Source: Demequina sediminicola (GTDB lineage Bacteria > Actinomycetota > Actinomycetes > Actinomycetales > Demequinaceae). Taken from it: a DNA stretch of 64,000 nt. Within the stretch, counting starts at the first letter, position 1, and each line of letters starts with the position of its first letter. The stretch covers positions 248,001 through 312,000 of the forward strand of contig NZ_BBRB01000002.1 in assembly GCF_000975055.1 (NCBI RefSeq), given 5' to 3'. The notes under the pieces are model-generated. The model was not told the origin of the DNA and searched no databases. It saw only the letters and a list, made by a program, of their open reading frames with translations. This document shows, piece after piece, positions 9,745-17,976 of this stretch. The translations under genes were made by a program, and so were the position numbers.

Positions 9745-10731
9745 ATGCCGCTGTTTGATCTGTCCTTGCCTGAACTTGAGCGTTACCGGCCTGACGTGCG
9801 TGAACCCCAGCACTTTGATGAGTTCTGGCGGGCCACCATCGCGGAGGCACGCGAGCATGAAGGCGAGCCGATGCTGGCGGACGCGGGCTGGAACCTCCCG
9901 CAGCTGAGCATTCGGGATGTGATCTTCCCTGGCTATGGCGGACACCCGATTCGTGGTTGGTATGTGCGACCTCGGGGTGTGCAACAACCGTTGCCGTGCG
10001 TGGTGCAGATTGCTGGCTATTCAAGTGGTCGCGGACACGCCCTTGACCACACGTTCTGGGCGAGTGCCGGCGTTGCACATTTTGTGATGGACACTCGTGG
10101 CCAGGGCGCTGGCTGGGGAAACGGTGGCGAGACTGCGGATCCCGTGGGTCACTCGACGTCGGCGCCTGGTTTCATGACGCGCGGCATCGAGGATCCTCGT
10201 GACTACTATTACCGGCGCGTCACCACCGACGCCGTGCGGGCTGTGGACGCTGTCCGCATGCTCCCTGGGGTGGATGAGCAGCGGGTGTTTTTCTCGGGTG
10301 CCTCGCAGGGCGGCGGCATTGCGCTTGCTGTAGCGGGCCTCGTGGATGGCTTGGCTGGTGTGATGGCTGATGTGCCGTTCTTATGCCATTTTGAGCGGTC
10401 GCTTGCCATCACGGATGCCGAGCCGTACGGGGAGATCATCACTTACCTGTCGACACAGAGGGGTGACCGGAACGCTGTCCTCGATAACTTGAGTTACTTC
10501 GACGGCGTGAATCATGCCAAGCGCGCTGGCGCACCTCTGTTGGCATCGGTGGCGCTCAGGGATCAGGTGTGCCCGCCCTCTGGGGGCTTCGCGGCGTACA
10601 ACTGGTATGGCGCTCATGGTCCGCATCGGCCTCAGACGCGTATGGATGTCTGGCATGACAACGGTCATGAGGGTGGTTCAACGCATCAGCTTGCACGTCA
10701 GCTGCAGTTTGTGCGCTCCATGCTGAACTAG
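9745..10731 (+). CDS. Acetyl esterase of the CE7 (acetylxylan esterase/cephalosporin-C deacetylase) family
   Basis: Cytoplasmic alpha/beta-hydrolase of 328 residues, predicted to remove acetyl groups from small xylo-oligosaccharides or similar esters. The CE7 motifs are all present: RGQG near residue 115, the nucleophile elbow GASQGG with Ser 187, and HE in DNGHEGG near 310. No signal peptide. ATG 9745 is preferred over GTG 9718 because AAAGAGG lies 5 bases upstream and MPLFDLSLPELERYRP is the usual N-terminus. The gene stands alone between two hairpins, with no neighbouring carbohydrate genes. Confidence 0.9.
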   Translation: MPLFDLSLPELERYRPDVREPQHFDEFWRATIAEAREHEGEPMLADAGWNLPQLSIRDVIFPGYGGHPIRGWYVRPRGVQQPLPCVVQIAGYSSGRGHALDHTFWASAGVAHFVMDTRGQGAGWGNGGETADPVGHSTSAPGFMTRGIEDPRDYYYRRVTTDAVRAVDAVRMLPGVDEQRVFFSGASQGGGIALAVAGLVDGLAGVMADVPFLCHFERSLAITDAEPYGEIITYLSTQRGDRNAVLDNLSYFDGVNHAKRAGAPLLASVALRDQVCPPSGGFAAYNWYGAHGPHRPQTRMDVWHDNGHEGGSTHQLARQLQFVRSMLN

Positions 10732-10732
10732 C

Positions 10733-10762
10733 GATCCCGGTCTTGGTGATCGCGGTCTTGGT
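10733..10762. repeat. Tandem duplication, 15 bp x 2
   Basis: GATCCCGGTCTTGGT at 10733 is followed directly by GATCGCGGTCTTGGT at 10748; one base differs. It starts one base after the esterase stop. Confidence 0.8.
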
Positions 10763-10804
10763 GACGGCTTCCGCGGGACGTTGGCGGTCGCGGAACTTCG
10801 CCCT

Positions 10805-10836
10805 CACACGACTTCGCTTTCACACGACTTTGCTTT
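10805..10836. repeat. Tandem duplication, 16 bp x 2
   Basis: CACACGACTTCGCTTT at 10805 is repeated with one change at 10821, and a third partial copy (CACAAGAC) begins at 10837. Confidence 0.8.
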
Positions 10837-10840
10837 CACA

Positions 10841-10887
10841 AGACGTAGGGCCGATGCCAGGGTCACTTTGGCATCGGCCCTACGTCT
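10841..10887. terminator. Perfect 19-bp hairpin between esterase and msrA
   Basis: Arms 10841-10859 and 10869-10887 are exact complements with a 9-base loop. It stands between two convergent genes and can serve both. Confidence 0.8.
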
Positions 10888-10976
10888 TCGTGGTCTGAGG
10901 CCGTAGTGGTGTGGGGTGTCTGTGGTGTGAGGTATCGGTGGCGAGGCGCCGTTGCCGTGGTGGCTTGTGTGGGTGT

Positions 10977-11630
10977 TTAGGCGTTGCTGTAGCTGACCTG
11001 GCAGAAGCCGTGGTTGCAGTAGCCGCCGGGGTTCTTGTGGAGGTAACCCTGGTGGTATTCCTCCGCGTAATAGAACTCGCCGTCACCGGCATCGGACAGG
11101 GGGGCAATCTGTGTGGTGATTTTCCCGTATCCCTGGCCGTCGAGGTCGCTCTGGTACTGCTCGCGTGAGCGTTGAGCGGCCTCTAACTGTGCGTCTGTGG
11201 TGGTGAAGATCGCGGAACGGTACTGCGTTCCGATGTCTCCGCCCTGGCGGTTCGCAGTCGTGGGATCGTGATTTTCCCAGAACTCCTTGAACAGTGCGTC
11301 GGGCGTGACCTTGGCGGGGTCATAGACCACTTGTACGGCCTCTGTGTGACCCGTCTTGGCCGTGCAGGTTTCTTCGTAACTGGGGTTCTTGGTCCAGCCG
11401 CCTGCGTATCCGGCTGCGGTGGAGTAGACGCCTGGGGTCTGCCAGAACACGCGTTCTGAGCCCCAGAAGCAGCCCATCCCAAAGTAGATGACCTCGAGCC
11501 CGTCTGGCCACGGGCCGTACAACGGGGTGCCGAGGACGACATGGCGGTTCGTGACCTCGATGGGAGCATCGCGCCCTGCGAGTGCCTCGTCAGGCGTGAT
11601 CATGTGCGTCTTATCGAATCCGAAGATCAT
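10977..11630 (-). CDS. msrA: Peptide methionine sulfoxide reductase MsrA
   Basis: Reduces methionine-S-sulfoxide in proteins and free methionine. The 217-residue product contains [14 protein letters not shown] with catalytic Cys 54, AAGYAGG, and the C-terminal [12 protein letters not shown], whose cysteines probably act as recycling residues. About 40 residues precede the catalytic motif, the longer actinobacterial form. AGGAGGAACC directly precedes the ATG. One in-frame UUA leucine codon lies at 11184-11186. Monocistronic, ending before the strong hairpin it shares with the convergent esterase gene. Confidence 0.96.
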   Translation of the reverse strand: MIFGFDKTHMITPDEALAGRDAPIEVTNRHVVLGTPLYGPWPDGLEVIYFGMGCFWGSERVFWQTPGVYSTAAGYAGGWTKNPSYEETCTAKTGHTEAVQVVYDPAKVTPDALFKEFWENHDPTTANRQGGDIGTQYRSAIFTTTDAQLEAAQRSREQYQSDLDGQGYGKITTQIAPLSDAGDGEFYYAEEYHQGYLHKNPGGYCNHGFCQVSYSNA

Positions 11631-11854
11631 GGTTCCTCCTAGATGGACAATCCGTCGTCGCTGGCGTTCACGGAGCTGCGTTCAGCGAACCCTCATCGGC
11701 GGCGGTGTTCATGAGGCACAACGCCGGCGCAAGGTGATCTGTTCCGGCTGAGTATTGCGGCACTTCTCCATGGTTGAGACACGGGCCTTGTCGGGGGTGC
11801 CTGAGACATGGAAGCACTCGTGGTGTTCGCGCGGCATCCAGGCGTAACGCGCGT

Positions 11855-11860
11855 TAGGCT
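11855..11860 (+). promoter_or_regulatory. Putative -10 element (TAGGCT), leaderless start
   Basis: TAGGCT is followed by exactly 6 bases and the ATG of the AI-2E-family gene. There is no Shine-Dalgarno sequence. The 190 bases from here back to msrA contain no gene I can support. Confidence 0.45.
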
Positions 11861-11866
11861 CAGCCC

Positions 11867-13315
11867 ATGGCAGAACCCAAGTTGGCGCCGCCGGATTCCC
11901 CTCCGCCGAGCAACGCACATGAAGACGCACAGCCGCGCGTGCCTTTCGCGCTACGAGTAGCCGCGGCGTGGTCGTGGCGACTCATCGTTGTCGGGATCGT
12001 TGTTGGATGTATCTTCTGGCTCTTCACGACGCTGCCGACGCTCTTCATCCCGTTGGTCATTGCGCTGCTGATTGTTGCTCCGCTGGAGCGTGTGGTGTTC
12101 CGCCTCAAGCAACTTGGGGTGCCCCGCGGCCTTGGCGCGATCATCACGTTGCTTGCCCTGTTGGGAATCATTGCGTTCCTGCTGGGAGCCGCGTCATCAT
12201 CGTTCGTTTCCCAGTTTGATCAACTGCGAGTAGCCGCCGTCGAGGGCTTCGAGACCTTTATGGACTGGCTTGGCGAGGGCCCGCTGGGTGTCGACCAAGA
12301 TCAAATCGACAATGTGGTGTCGCAGATCCAGTCCTGGCTGACGGAGCATGCCGGCGGCCTTGCCTCTGGTGCGCTGGGAGCCGCGGCCACCATCGGAGGG
12401 ATCATCGCGGGAGCTGTCATTGGGCTCATCGCAATGTTCTTCTTCCTGCGGGACGGACGCCAACTGTGGCTCTGGACCGTGAAGCTGCTCCCGGACCCTG
12501 TCGAGGAGCGCGTGGACATCGCTGGAACGCACGCATGGAGTACTTTGCGTCGCTACACCCAGACCACGGTGTTTGTGGCCTTTGTTGACGCGGTCGGCAT
12601 TGGTATGGCCGCATGGATCCTCGGTGTGCCGCTGGCCTTCCCGATCGCGATTTTGGTGTTCCTGTTCTCCTTCATCCCGATGTTCGGTGCCACCCTGTCC
12701 GGCGCTATCGCGACACTTGTGGCACTCGTCGACGGCGGTTGGACTACAGCGCTGCTGATGCTTGGCGCAGTGCTGCTGGTGCAGCAGCTCGAGGGGAACG
12801 TGTTGTACCCGTGGCTGTTTGGAAAGGCGCTGTCGCTCCACCCGCTGGTGGTCCTGCTCACCATTACCGCTGGAACGCTCACCATGGGATTGATCGGTGC
12901 GGTGATCGCTGTTCCTATCGTGTCCTTCATCTATGCCTTCATTCGTGGCATGAGCAAGACGTACAAGGCGAGCGAAGAGTCGGTGCCGCCCATCACGTCT
13001 CAAGTGCCAGTGATCGCCGAGCGTTCGCGTGACGCAGTCCGTCGTGCACGCGGCAAGATCTCACGCACGAGCGAGATCCGCGTCCACACACCTTCGTCGT
13101 CGACATCGGCCGATGCTTCGGTTGCCACCGAGGCTGAGGCCGAGGGCGACACCGGTACCGAGGAGATCCGTCCCACTACGGGCACCATCAAGGTCCGTCG
13201 CGGAAGCACTGACGGCTCCGCGGCCAGTGGTTCCGCGCCCACCAACTCCACCCCGGACAGTGCCGAGGGCGACGCAAACGATGGGCGTTCGGACCGCGGT
13301 TCCTCATCCTCGTGA
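11867..13315 (+). CDS. AI-2E family (PerM/YdiK-like) transporter
   Basis: Polytopic membrane protein of 482 residues in the AI-2 exporter (PerM) superfamily. Helices start near residue 35 (LIVVGIVVGCIFWLFTTLPTLFIPLVIA); the soluble middle loop of about 80 residues and the later FSFIPMFGATLSGAIATLVALVDGG and LEGNVLYPWLFGKALSLHPLVVLLTI blocks are typical. From about 370 the tail is long, charged and Ser/Thr-rich and looks disordered. Relatives export autoinducer-2 or act as Na+/H+ antiporters; the substrate here cannot be told. The stop overlaps the next start as GTGA. Confidence 0.88.
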   Translation: MAEPKLAPPDSPPPSNAHEDAQPRVPFALRVAAAWSWRLIVVGIVVGCIFWLFTTLPTLFIPLVIALLIVAPLERVVFRLKQLGVPRGLGAIITLLALLGIIAFLLGAASSSFVSQFDQLRVAAVEGFETFMDWLGEGPLGVDQDQIDNVVSQIQSWLTEHAGGLASGALGAAATIGGIIAGAVIGLIAMFFFLRDGRQLWLWTVKLLPDPVEERVDIAGTHAWSTLRRYTQTTVFVAFVDAVGIGMAAWILGVPLAFPIAILVFLFSFIPMFGATLSGAIATLVALVDGGWTTALLMLGAVLLVQQLEGNVLYPWLFGKALSLHPLVVLLTITAGTLTMGLIGAVIAVPIVSFIYAFIRGMSKTYKASEESVPPITSQVPVIAERSRDAVRRARGKISRTSEIRVHTPSSSTSADASVATEAEAEGDTGTEEIRPTTGTIKVRRGSTDGSAASGSAPTNSTPDSAEGDANDGRSDRGSSSS

Positions 13316-14481
13316 CACCTGCCACGGCAGACACTCTGCAGTGCGCGTATTGGGATGCGCAGGTGTGCCGATCGTGCTCGCTGATCGAGACACCGCATGG
13401 CGTGCAACTGGCGGATAAGGTCACTCAGGCACACTCGGCGCTTGATCCATTGGCGCCCCACGCGACGTGGCATGAGCCGTGTGCCAGCGCGCTGGGGGGC
13501 TTTCGCAATAAGGCCAAGATGGTGGTCGGTGGCACTGTCGAGGACCCTACTCTGGGCATTCTCGATGCTGCTGGGCGCGGCGTTGACCTGCGCGCATGCG
13601 GACTTTATCCGGCGGTCATCACGGATGCGTTGCCGGTGCTCGCCGACTTTATCCGGCGTGTGGGATGGCAGCCGTATGACGTCCCCACCCGTCGTGGCGA
13701 GCTGAAGTATCTGCTGGTCACTGCATCGGCCCGCAACGAACTGATGGTGCGGTGTGTGGCGCGCTCAACGGAGGCCGAGTCGCGCGTCCGCAAGCACCTT
13801 CCGTGGCTCCGTGAATGCCTCCCGTCACTCGCGGTCGCAACGCTTAATGTGCTGCCTGAACACAAGGCGGTGACGGAGGGTGACAGGGAGATGGTGCTGA
13901 CGGACCAGGATTCGTTGACGATGCCCATGGGCGAAGTCGATCTCCATGTGGGGCCGCGTGCTTTCTTCCAGACCAACACGGCGGTGGCGACGGAACTCTA
14001 CGCGCAGGTGTCACGGTGGATTGATGCCTCGGGTGCGACGTCGCTGTGGGATTTGTACTGCGGCGTCGGTGGGTTTGCGCTCACTTGTGCTGCACCGGGC
14101 CGCGTCGTCACAGGAATCGAAGTGTCTCCCCCTGCTATTGATGCGGCGCGGAAGTCGCGGGACGAGGCTCAGTCTCGCGGTGTTGACGGTATGGACAGCG
14201 TGCATTTTGAGGCGGCCGATGCTGTGGCGTGGGCTTCCGGGCAACAGGTGTCGGCCGATGCTGTGGTGGTCAATCCGCCACGGCGGGGGCTCGGTGAGTC
14301 ACTTTCGACGTGGTTGAACGGCAGTGGTGCGCACACTGTCGTGTACTCGAGCTGTCATCTTCCGACGCTTGCCGCCGATCTGCAGCGAATGCCGGCGTAC
14401 GAGGTGCGAGACGTACGTGTCTTCGACATGTTCCCCCACACCGGTCACATGGAGGTTGCCGCACTGCTGGCGCGGCTCTAG
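13312..14481 (+). CDS. rlmC: 23S rRNA (uracil-C5) methyltransferase, RlmC/RumB type
   Basis: SAM-dependent m5U methyltransferase of the TrmA/RlmC/RlmD family, 389 residues. Seen: an N-terminal cysteine cluster (CAYWDAQVCRSCSL, plus CASALGGFRNKAK) expected to hold a 4Fe-4S cluster; the FFQTNTAVATELYA block; SAM motif I WDLYCGVGGFAL; VVNPPRRGLG; and the nucleophile in YSSCHLPTLAADL near Cys 347. Lack of a TRAM domain and the compact N-terminus fit RlmC (m5U747) better than RlmD, but target assignment is by family only. Start GTG 13312 overlaps the preceding gene by 4 bp. Confidence 0.9.
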   Translation: MTPATADTLQCAYWDAQVCRSCSLIETPHGVQLADKVTQAHSALDPLAPHATWHEPCASALGGFRNKAKMVVGGTVEDPTLGILDAAGRGVDLRACGLYPAVITDALPVLADFIRRVGWQPYDVPTRRGELKYLLVTASARNELMVRCVARSTEAESRVRKHLPWLRECLPSLAVATLNVLPEHKAVTEGDREMVLTDQDSLTMPMGEVDLHVGPRAFFQTNTAVATELYAQVSRWIDASGATSLWDLYCGVGGFALTCAAPGRVVTGIEVSPPAIDAARKSRDEAQSRGVDGMDSVHFEAADAVAWASGQQVSADAVVVNPPRRGLGESLSTWLNGSGAHTVVYSSCHLPTLAADLQRMPAYEVRDVRVFDMFPHTGHMEVAALLARL

Positions 14482-14514
14482 GTCACGTAGCGCACGGTGG
14501 GGGCAGAGCGGGGC

Positions 14515-14520
14515 TATCGT
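14515..14520 (+). promoter_or_regulatory. Putative -10 element upstream of deacetylase (TATCGT)
   Basis: TATCGT in the gap after rlmC fits TANNNT. It would give a short leader before ATG 14553, which opens a different frame from the deacetylase. Confidence 0.3.
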
Positions 14521-15913
14521 GATTTTCTCGCATACAGGATGGGTCGGCTGGCATGGTGGAGAAGTTCTCAGCGAAAAAGTCTGTGCTCAAGAGATCGGGG
14601 ACGTGGTTGAGGGCATCGATGTGGTGTCGCAGGAGAACATCGAGGACACCCACCACACCTATGAGTCGTATCCGACGATCCCGGGAGCCGATGCGCTGAC
14701 AACAGCTCTTGAGGATGCGGTGAGCCCCGTGGCGGACCGCTTCCGAGAGACCGAGAATACTGTCACCGATGCAGGCGTTCCGGAACTGACGGTGTCGTGG
14801 GACCTGGTTGGCGCGTCACCCGACACGGTAGGTGTGCGGTTGGCGTTTGCGGAGCACGGCGGAGATGCGTTCGATGGTCGCGCCGAGACGTGGTGGTACG
14901 ACGTGGCATCCGGCGACGTGCTTCCCGCAACTGCTCTTTTGGACACCGATGCGCTCGCTGAATTGTTCGAGCGTATCGAGGAGGTCGCGAGCGACAACAG
15001 CCGTATCGACCAACAGATGCTTGAGGAACACCTTGCCGGTGAAACAGAGTCGCTGCACTCCTTGGCGTTCACCACAGAAGGCGATCTCTGGGTCGAGTTT
15101 GACCGGGCTCAGGTCTCCCACGACAACACGCCCATCGGAATCGCGGTATCGGCCGACGGTGTGCTCAGCGACTTTGGCGACTTGGCAAAGGAGTCCGCAA
15201 TGACCCCCACCGACCCGGCTATCGCGGTGCCGGAGCCGTCTCCTGAGAACAGTGACACTGCAAGCGCAGATGGATCTGGCGAGGTCATCGTTCAAGACGG
15301 GGGCAGTGTGGACTGCTCAAGTGCCCGATGCATTGCACTCACGTTTGATGATGGGCCGGTCGAGGGCACCAACGCGCTGCTGGACGTGTTGGCGTCGCGC
15401 GGAGTCAAGGCAACCTTCTTTATGGTCGGCACCAACGTTGAGGCCAACCCCGACGTCGTGGCGCGCATTCACAATGAGGGCCACGCGCTTGGCAACCACA
15501 CGATGGACCACCCCCAACTCACGCGTTTGGATGAGGCCTCCATTCGCGACGAGATCGAATCAACCAACGATCTGATTGAGGCTGCGACGGGAGAGCGATC
15601 GGTGCTCCTACGCCCACCGTATGGGGCAACGAATGACACGGTGAGTGCGGTGGCCGCCGATCTGGGCATGGCGCAGATCCTGTGGGATGTTGACCCCGAG
15701 GACTGGAAGGATCACGACTCGGCGATCGTGACTGAGCGCGTTGAATCTCACGCCCATGATGGCGCGATCATCCTGTCCCACGACATTCATGAGACCACCC
15801 GCAATGCCTATGCCGGCATTATCGACAACCTGCTGGGCCAGGGATACACGCTGGTCACGGTCCCTGAACTCTTTGGTGAACTCACCCCAGGACAGAAGTA
15901 CTTCAACCGCTAG
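14519..15913 (+). CDS. Polysaccharide deacetylase (NodB domain); N-terminus doubtful
   Basis: Metal-dependent deacetylase of the CE4 family, probably acting on peptidoglycan or another N-acetylated polymer outside the cell. The catalytic domain is complete: TFDDG, the metal-binding HTMDH, RPPYG, DVDPEDW and LSHDI. Ahead of it is a region of about 200 residues with DUF3298/RsiV-like character. No signal peptide or membrane anchor is encoded in this frame, which is odd. GTG 14519 is only the first start after rlmC; GTG 14603 is an alternative. ATG 14553 in the next frame gives a basic signal-like beginning (MVEKFSAKKSVLK), so an internal deletion or frameshift is possible. Family is sure, start is not. 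Confidence 0.75.
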   Translation: MIFSHTGWVGWHGGEVLSEKVCAQEIGDVVEGIDVVSQENIEDTHHTYESYPTIPGADALTTALEDAVSPVADRFRETENTVTDAGVPELTVSWDLVGASPDTVGVRLAFAEHGGDAFDGRAETWWYDVASGDVLPATALLDTDALAELFERIEEVASDNSRIDQQMLEEHLAGETESLHSLAFTTEGDLWVEFDRAQVSHDNTPIGIAVSADGVLSDFGDLAKESAMTPTDPAIAVPEPSPENSDTASADGSGEVIVQDGGSVDCSSARCIALTFDDGPVEGTNALLDVLASRGVKATFFMVGTNVEANPDVVARIHNEGHALGNHTMDHPQLTRLDEASIRDEIESTNDLIEAATGERSVLLRPPYGATNDTVSAVAADLGMAQILWDVDPEDWKDHDSAIVTERVESHAHDGAIILSHDIHETTRNAYAGIIDNLLGQGYTLVTVPELFGELTPGQKYFNR

Positions 15914-15943
15914 TGCGGTGCCGCCGCGCACGTTGCGGCACAA

Positions 15944-15986
15944 GACGGAGGGCCGGTGACGCATTACGCGTCACCGGCCCTCCGTC
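15944..15986. terminator. Perfect 19-bp hairpin between deacetylase and greA
   Basis: Arms 15944-15962 and 15968-15986 are exact complements with a 5-base loop. The two flanking genes converge, so it can stop transcription from both sides. Confidence 0.82.
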
Positions 15987-16001
15987 GTTGAAGTGTGAAA
16001 C

Positions 16002-16484
16002 TTAGCCGTTGAAGGGCTCGACCTTCAGCACACGAATCGCAATGTCGTTGCCGTTTGGTGCGGTGTAGCTGGCGCTGTCACCTTCGGCCTTGCCGATGAG
16101 TGCCTCGCCAAGGGGGGACTGTGCAGAGAACACGTCCAGGTCCGTTCCCCCAGCAACCTCGCGTGAACCCACGAGGAAGCGCATCTCGCGCCCTGCGACC
16201 TCGGCGGTGACGACGGTGCCAGAGGTGATGGTGCCGCCGTCGCTGGCTTCACCTACGGTTGCGGTTTGCAGAATGTGACGGAGCTGCTCGATGCGGGCCT
16301 CTTGCTTGGCCTGCTCTTCGCGGGCGGCGTGGTAGCCGCCGTTCTCCTTGAGGTCGCCTTCTTGGCGGCGCTCGTCGATCTCCTTGGCGATGGCAGCGCG
16401 GCCTTCGCCAGCAAGCTGGTCGTACTCGGCCTGCAGGCGGTCAAAGGCCTCCTGGGTCAGCCAAGTGCCGGTTGTCTCAGTCAC
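16002..16484 (-). CDS. greA: Transcription elongation factor GreA
   Basis: GreA enters the RNA polymerase secondary channel and stimulates cleavage of backtracked RNA. The 160-residue product has the N-terminal coiled coil with the acidic tip (ERRQEGDLKENGGYHAAREEQ) and the C-terminal FKBP-like domain (SPLGEALIGKAEGDSASY). GTG 16484 is chosen over a longer frame because AAGGAGGATCTC immediately precedes it and VTETTGTWLTQEAFDRLQ is the normal actinobacterial N-terminus. A TATTCT hexamer on the minus strand upstream may be its -10. Confidence 0.96.
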   Translation of the reverse strand: MTETTGTWLTQEAFDRLQAEYDQLAGEGRAAIAKEIDERRQEGDLKENGGYHAAREEQAKQEARIEQLRHILQTATVGEASDGGTITSGTVVTAEVAGREMRFLVGSREVAGGTDLDVFSAQSPLGEALIGKAEGDSASYTAPNGNDIAIRVLKVEPFNG

Positions 16485-16583
16485 GAGATCCTCCTTAGTG
16501 GACGTGACTGGCAAGAATAACAACACCCGGCGAAAACAGCGAAGTACGCCACACCAGGGCGCCTTGTGCGAGCGTCGGTGGTG

Positions 16584-16991
16584 TTAGCCCGGGACGTGGC
16601 AGTAGTTGACCTCGGCGGTAGTTGCTTCTTCCACCGTGGTGATCGGTGTCGTGATGCGTTGCTCGACCCCGTCCGCCGGATCCACCTCAATGATCGTGAC
16701 GCCCACTTCGGCGAAACTGACGTTCATGGCCCGTACCTGGCATTCGACGACCTCATCGGTGTAGAGGTAAACATCGAACGTGATGTCCATCTCCGTTGGT
16801 GAGATGACCTCGAATCCGACAGTGTTCCACCGGGCGTCTTGATCTGCCTGATCGAAGCCAAACCAGGCGGCTACGCCGGTCAGAAGGATGAGCCCCACGA
16901 TGACGAGTGCCCACGCCTTCTTGGTGAGGCGAGGAATCGCGCCCGAGGCGCCGTCCTCCATGGGTTCGTGGTCTGTGTCGCTGCTCATCAT
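16584..16991 (-). CDS. DUF4307 membrane protein
   Basis: Small bitopic protein of 135 residues of the DUF4307 family, conserved in actinobacteria near greA. An acidic N-terminus of about 25 residues is followed by one membrane helix (ALVIVGLILLTGVAAWFGF, about 27-46) and an extracytoplasmic beta-rich domain with FEVISPTEMDITFDVY and two cysteines (ECQVRAMNV and NYCHVPG) that could pair. Two adjacent ATGs are possible starts; TATCCT lies 5 and 8 bases before them and no ribosome site is visible, so translation may be leaderless. Function unknown. Confidence 0.82.
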   Translation of the reverse strand: MMSSDTDHEPMEDGASGAIPRLTKKAWALVIVGLILLTGVAAWFGFDQADQDARWNTVGFEVISPTEMDITFDVYLYTDEVVECQVRAMNVSFAEVGVTIIEVDPADGVEQRITTPITTVEEATTAEVNYCHVPG

Positions 16992-16996
16992 GAGGC

Positions 16997-17002
16997 AGGA
17001 TA
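16997..17002 (-). promoter_or_regulatory. Putative -10 element for DUF4307 gene (TATCCT on minus strand)
   Basis: TATCCT on the minus strand ends 5 bases before the first ATG of the DUF4307 gene. On the plus strand the same place reads GATAGT toward the divergent small membrane gene, so both genes may start from this short gap. Confidence 0.35.
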
Positions 17003-17024
17003 GTCCACAGAAAGGTGTGTGGCA

Positions 17025-17309
17025 GTGACCAGTTTTAGCGGAGGACCCGGGTTCCTAGCGTTTGTTTCGACGTTTGCGCTCGTAGCGGCAGTGATTCTGC
17101 TGTTCTTGTCGTTGTCCAAGCAATTGCGGAAGGTGCGCACGCGCCCACCCAAAGACGAGGCCAAGACCACTGAGGCGCAACCTGCCGCCGTCGAAGGTGA
17201 CGTTGCTCTCAACGACGTTGAGGCATCGGCTGGTAGCACGTCAACGTCAGATGTTGAAGACGACGAGGGCGATGGCGACGTAGTGGCAGAAGAAACCCGC
17301 GATCGTTAG
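17025..17309 (+). CDS. Small single-helix membrane protein
   Basis: A 94-residue protein with one N-terminal membrane helix (FLAFVSTFALVAAVILLFLSL, about 8-28), a basic stop-transfer stretch (KQLRKVRTRPPK) and an acidic, low-complexity cytoplasmic tail. I recognise the N-terminal pattern as a small conserved actinobacterial membrane protein without known function. GTG 17025 is preferred to GTG 17019 because AAAGG at 17011-17015 is then 9 bases away. It diverges from the DUF4307 gene. Its 3' end overlaps the last 63 bases of the convergent hemolysin III gene. Confidence 0.65.
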   Translation: MTSFSGGPGFLAFVSTFALVAAVILLFLSLSKQLRKVRTRPPKDEAKTTEAQPAAVEGDVALNDVEASAGSTSTSDVEDDEGDGDVVAEETRDR

Positions 17310-17900
17310 AGCGTGAAAAATCTCGTGGAAGCCAAAGTACTTCTGTGAGCCTCGCGGCCACTTGGTGCCGTAGATGACCGCTCCTACCGTGTAGCACAGA
17401 CCGCCCAACACAATCAGCGTGACGACGGCAGCGCCGCCCGCTTGGTAGAACGGGCCGATGTAGCCCACGGCAACCCAGCCCAACGCAAGGTAGAGCGGGA
17501 CGTACAGCCAGCGCGGGGCGTTAAGCCAAAAGATCCGCAGCAGCAGGCCGATGAGCGCGCCCGCCCACACCGCAATCAAGACTGTGGTCCGTGTGGTGCC
17601 CTCAAGCAGCAGCACCGTAAGCGGGGTGTACGTGCCAGCGATGATGAGGAAGATGTTGGCGTGGTCCATCCGCCGCAGCACCGCTCGGGTGGTGGGGGAC
17701 CAGTTGCCGCGGTGATACACAGCGGACGTGCCAAACAGCATCACTGCGGTGAGCGTAAAGATGGCCGTCGAGATGCGTCCTGCCAGCGTTGGCGCAAACA
17801 CTACAAGGACCATTCCAGCGACCAGGGCAATCGGTGCGGCACCTAGGTGGAGCCAGCCGCGCATCAGTGGTTTTGCGGGCTCGGGAAGGTTCTCTGCCAT
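17247..17900 (-). CDS. Hemolysin III family (PAQR-like) membrane protein
   Basis: Seven-helix membrane protein of 217 residues, Hly-III/YqfA family of the PAQR superfamily. The family residues are visible: FGTSAVYHRGNWSP near 66, RRMDHANIFLIIAGTYTPL near 85, and FGFHEIFHALTIAGFFCHY near the C-terminus, whose histidines probably bind zinc. ATG 17900 is chosen: the upstream part of the open frame is antisense to uppS. The ATG is 6 bases after a TATCGT hexamer, with no ribosome site. The 3' end overlaps that of a small gene on the other strand. Physiological role unknown; haemolysis was shown only for one Bacillus relative. Confidence 0.9.
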   Translation of the reverse strand: MAENLPEPAKPLMRGWLHLGAAPIALVAGMVLVVFAPTLAGRISTAIFTLTAVMLFGTSAVYHRGNWSPTTRAVLRRMDHANIFLIIAGTYTPLTVLLLEGTTRTTVLIAVWAGALIGLLLRIFWLNAPRWLYVPLYLALGWVAVGYIGPFYQAGGAAVVTLIVLGGLCYTVGAVIYGTKWPRGSQKYFGFHEIFHALTIAGFFCHYVAIALVVFNI

Positions 17901-17901
17901 A

Positions 17902-17921
17902 AACCTACGATACCGTAGGTT
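17902..17921. promoter_or_regulatory. Palindrome in the hlyIII/uppS divergent promoter region
   Basis: AACCTACG and CGTAGGTT are exact inverted 8-mers separated by ATAC. The element contains TATCGT on the minus strand, 6 bases before the hlyIII ATG, and TACCGT on the plus strand toward uppS, so it covers both possible -10 sites. Operator or shared promoter. Confidence 0.5.
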
Positions 17922-17976
17922 ACGTGGGGGCGGTACCCTGTTCGAACCTCGCCGATGCCGTTGGAAAGGACCCCAC

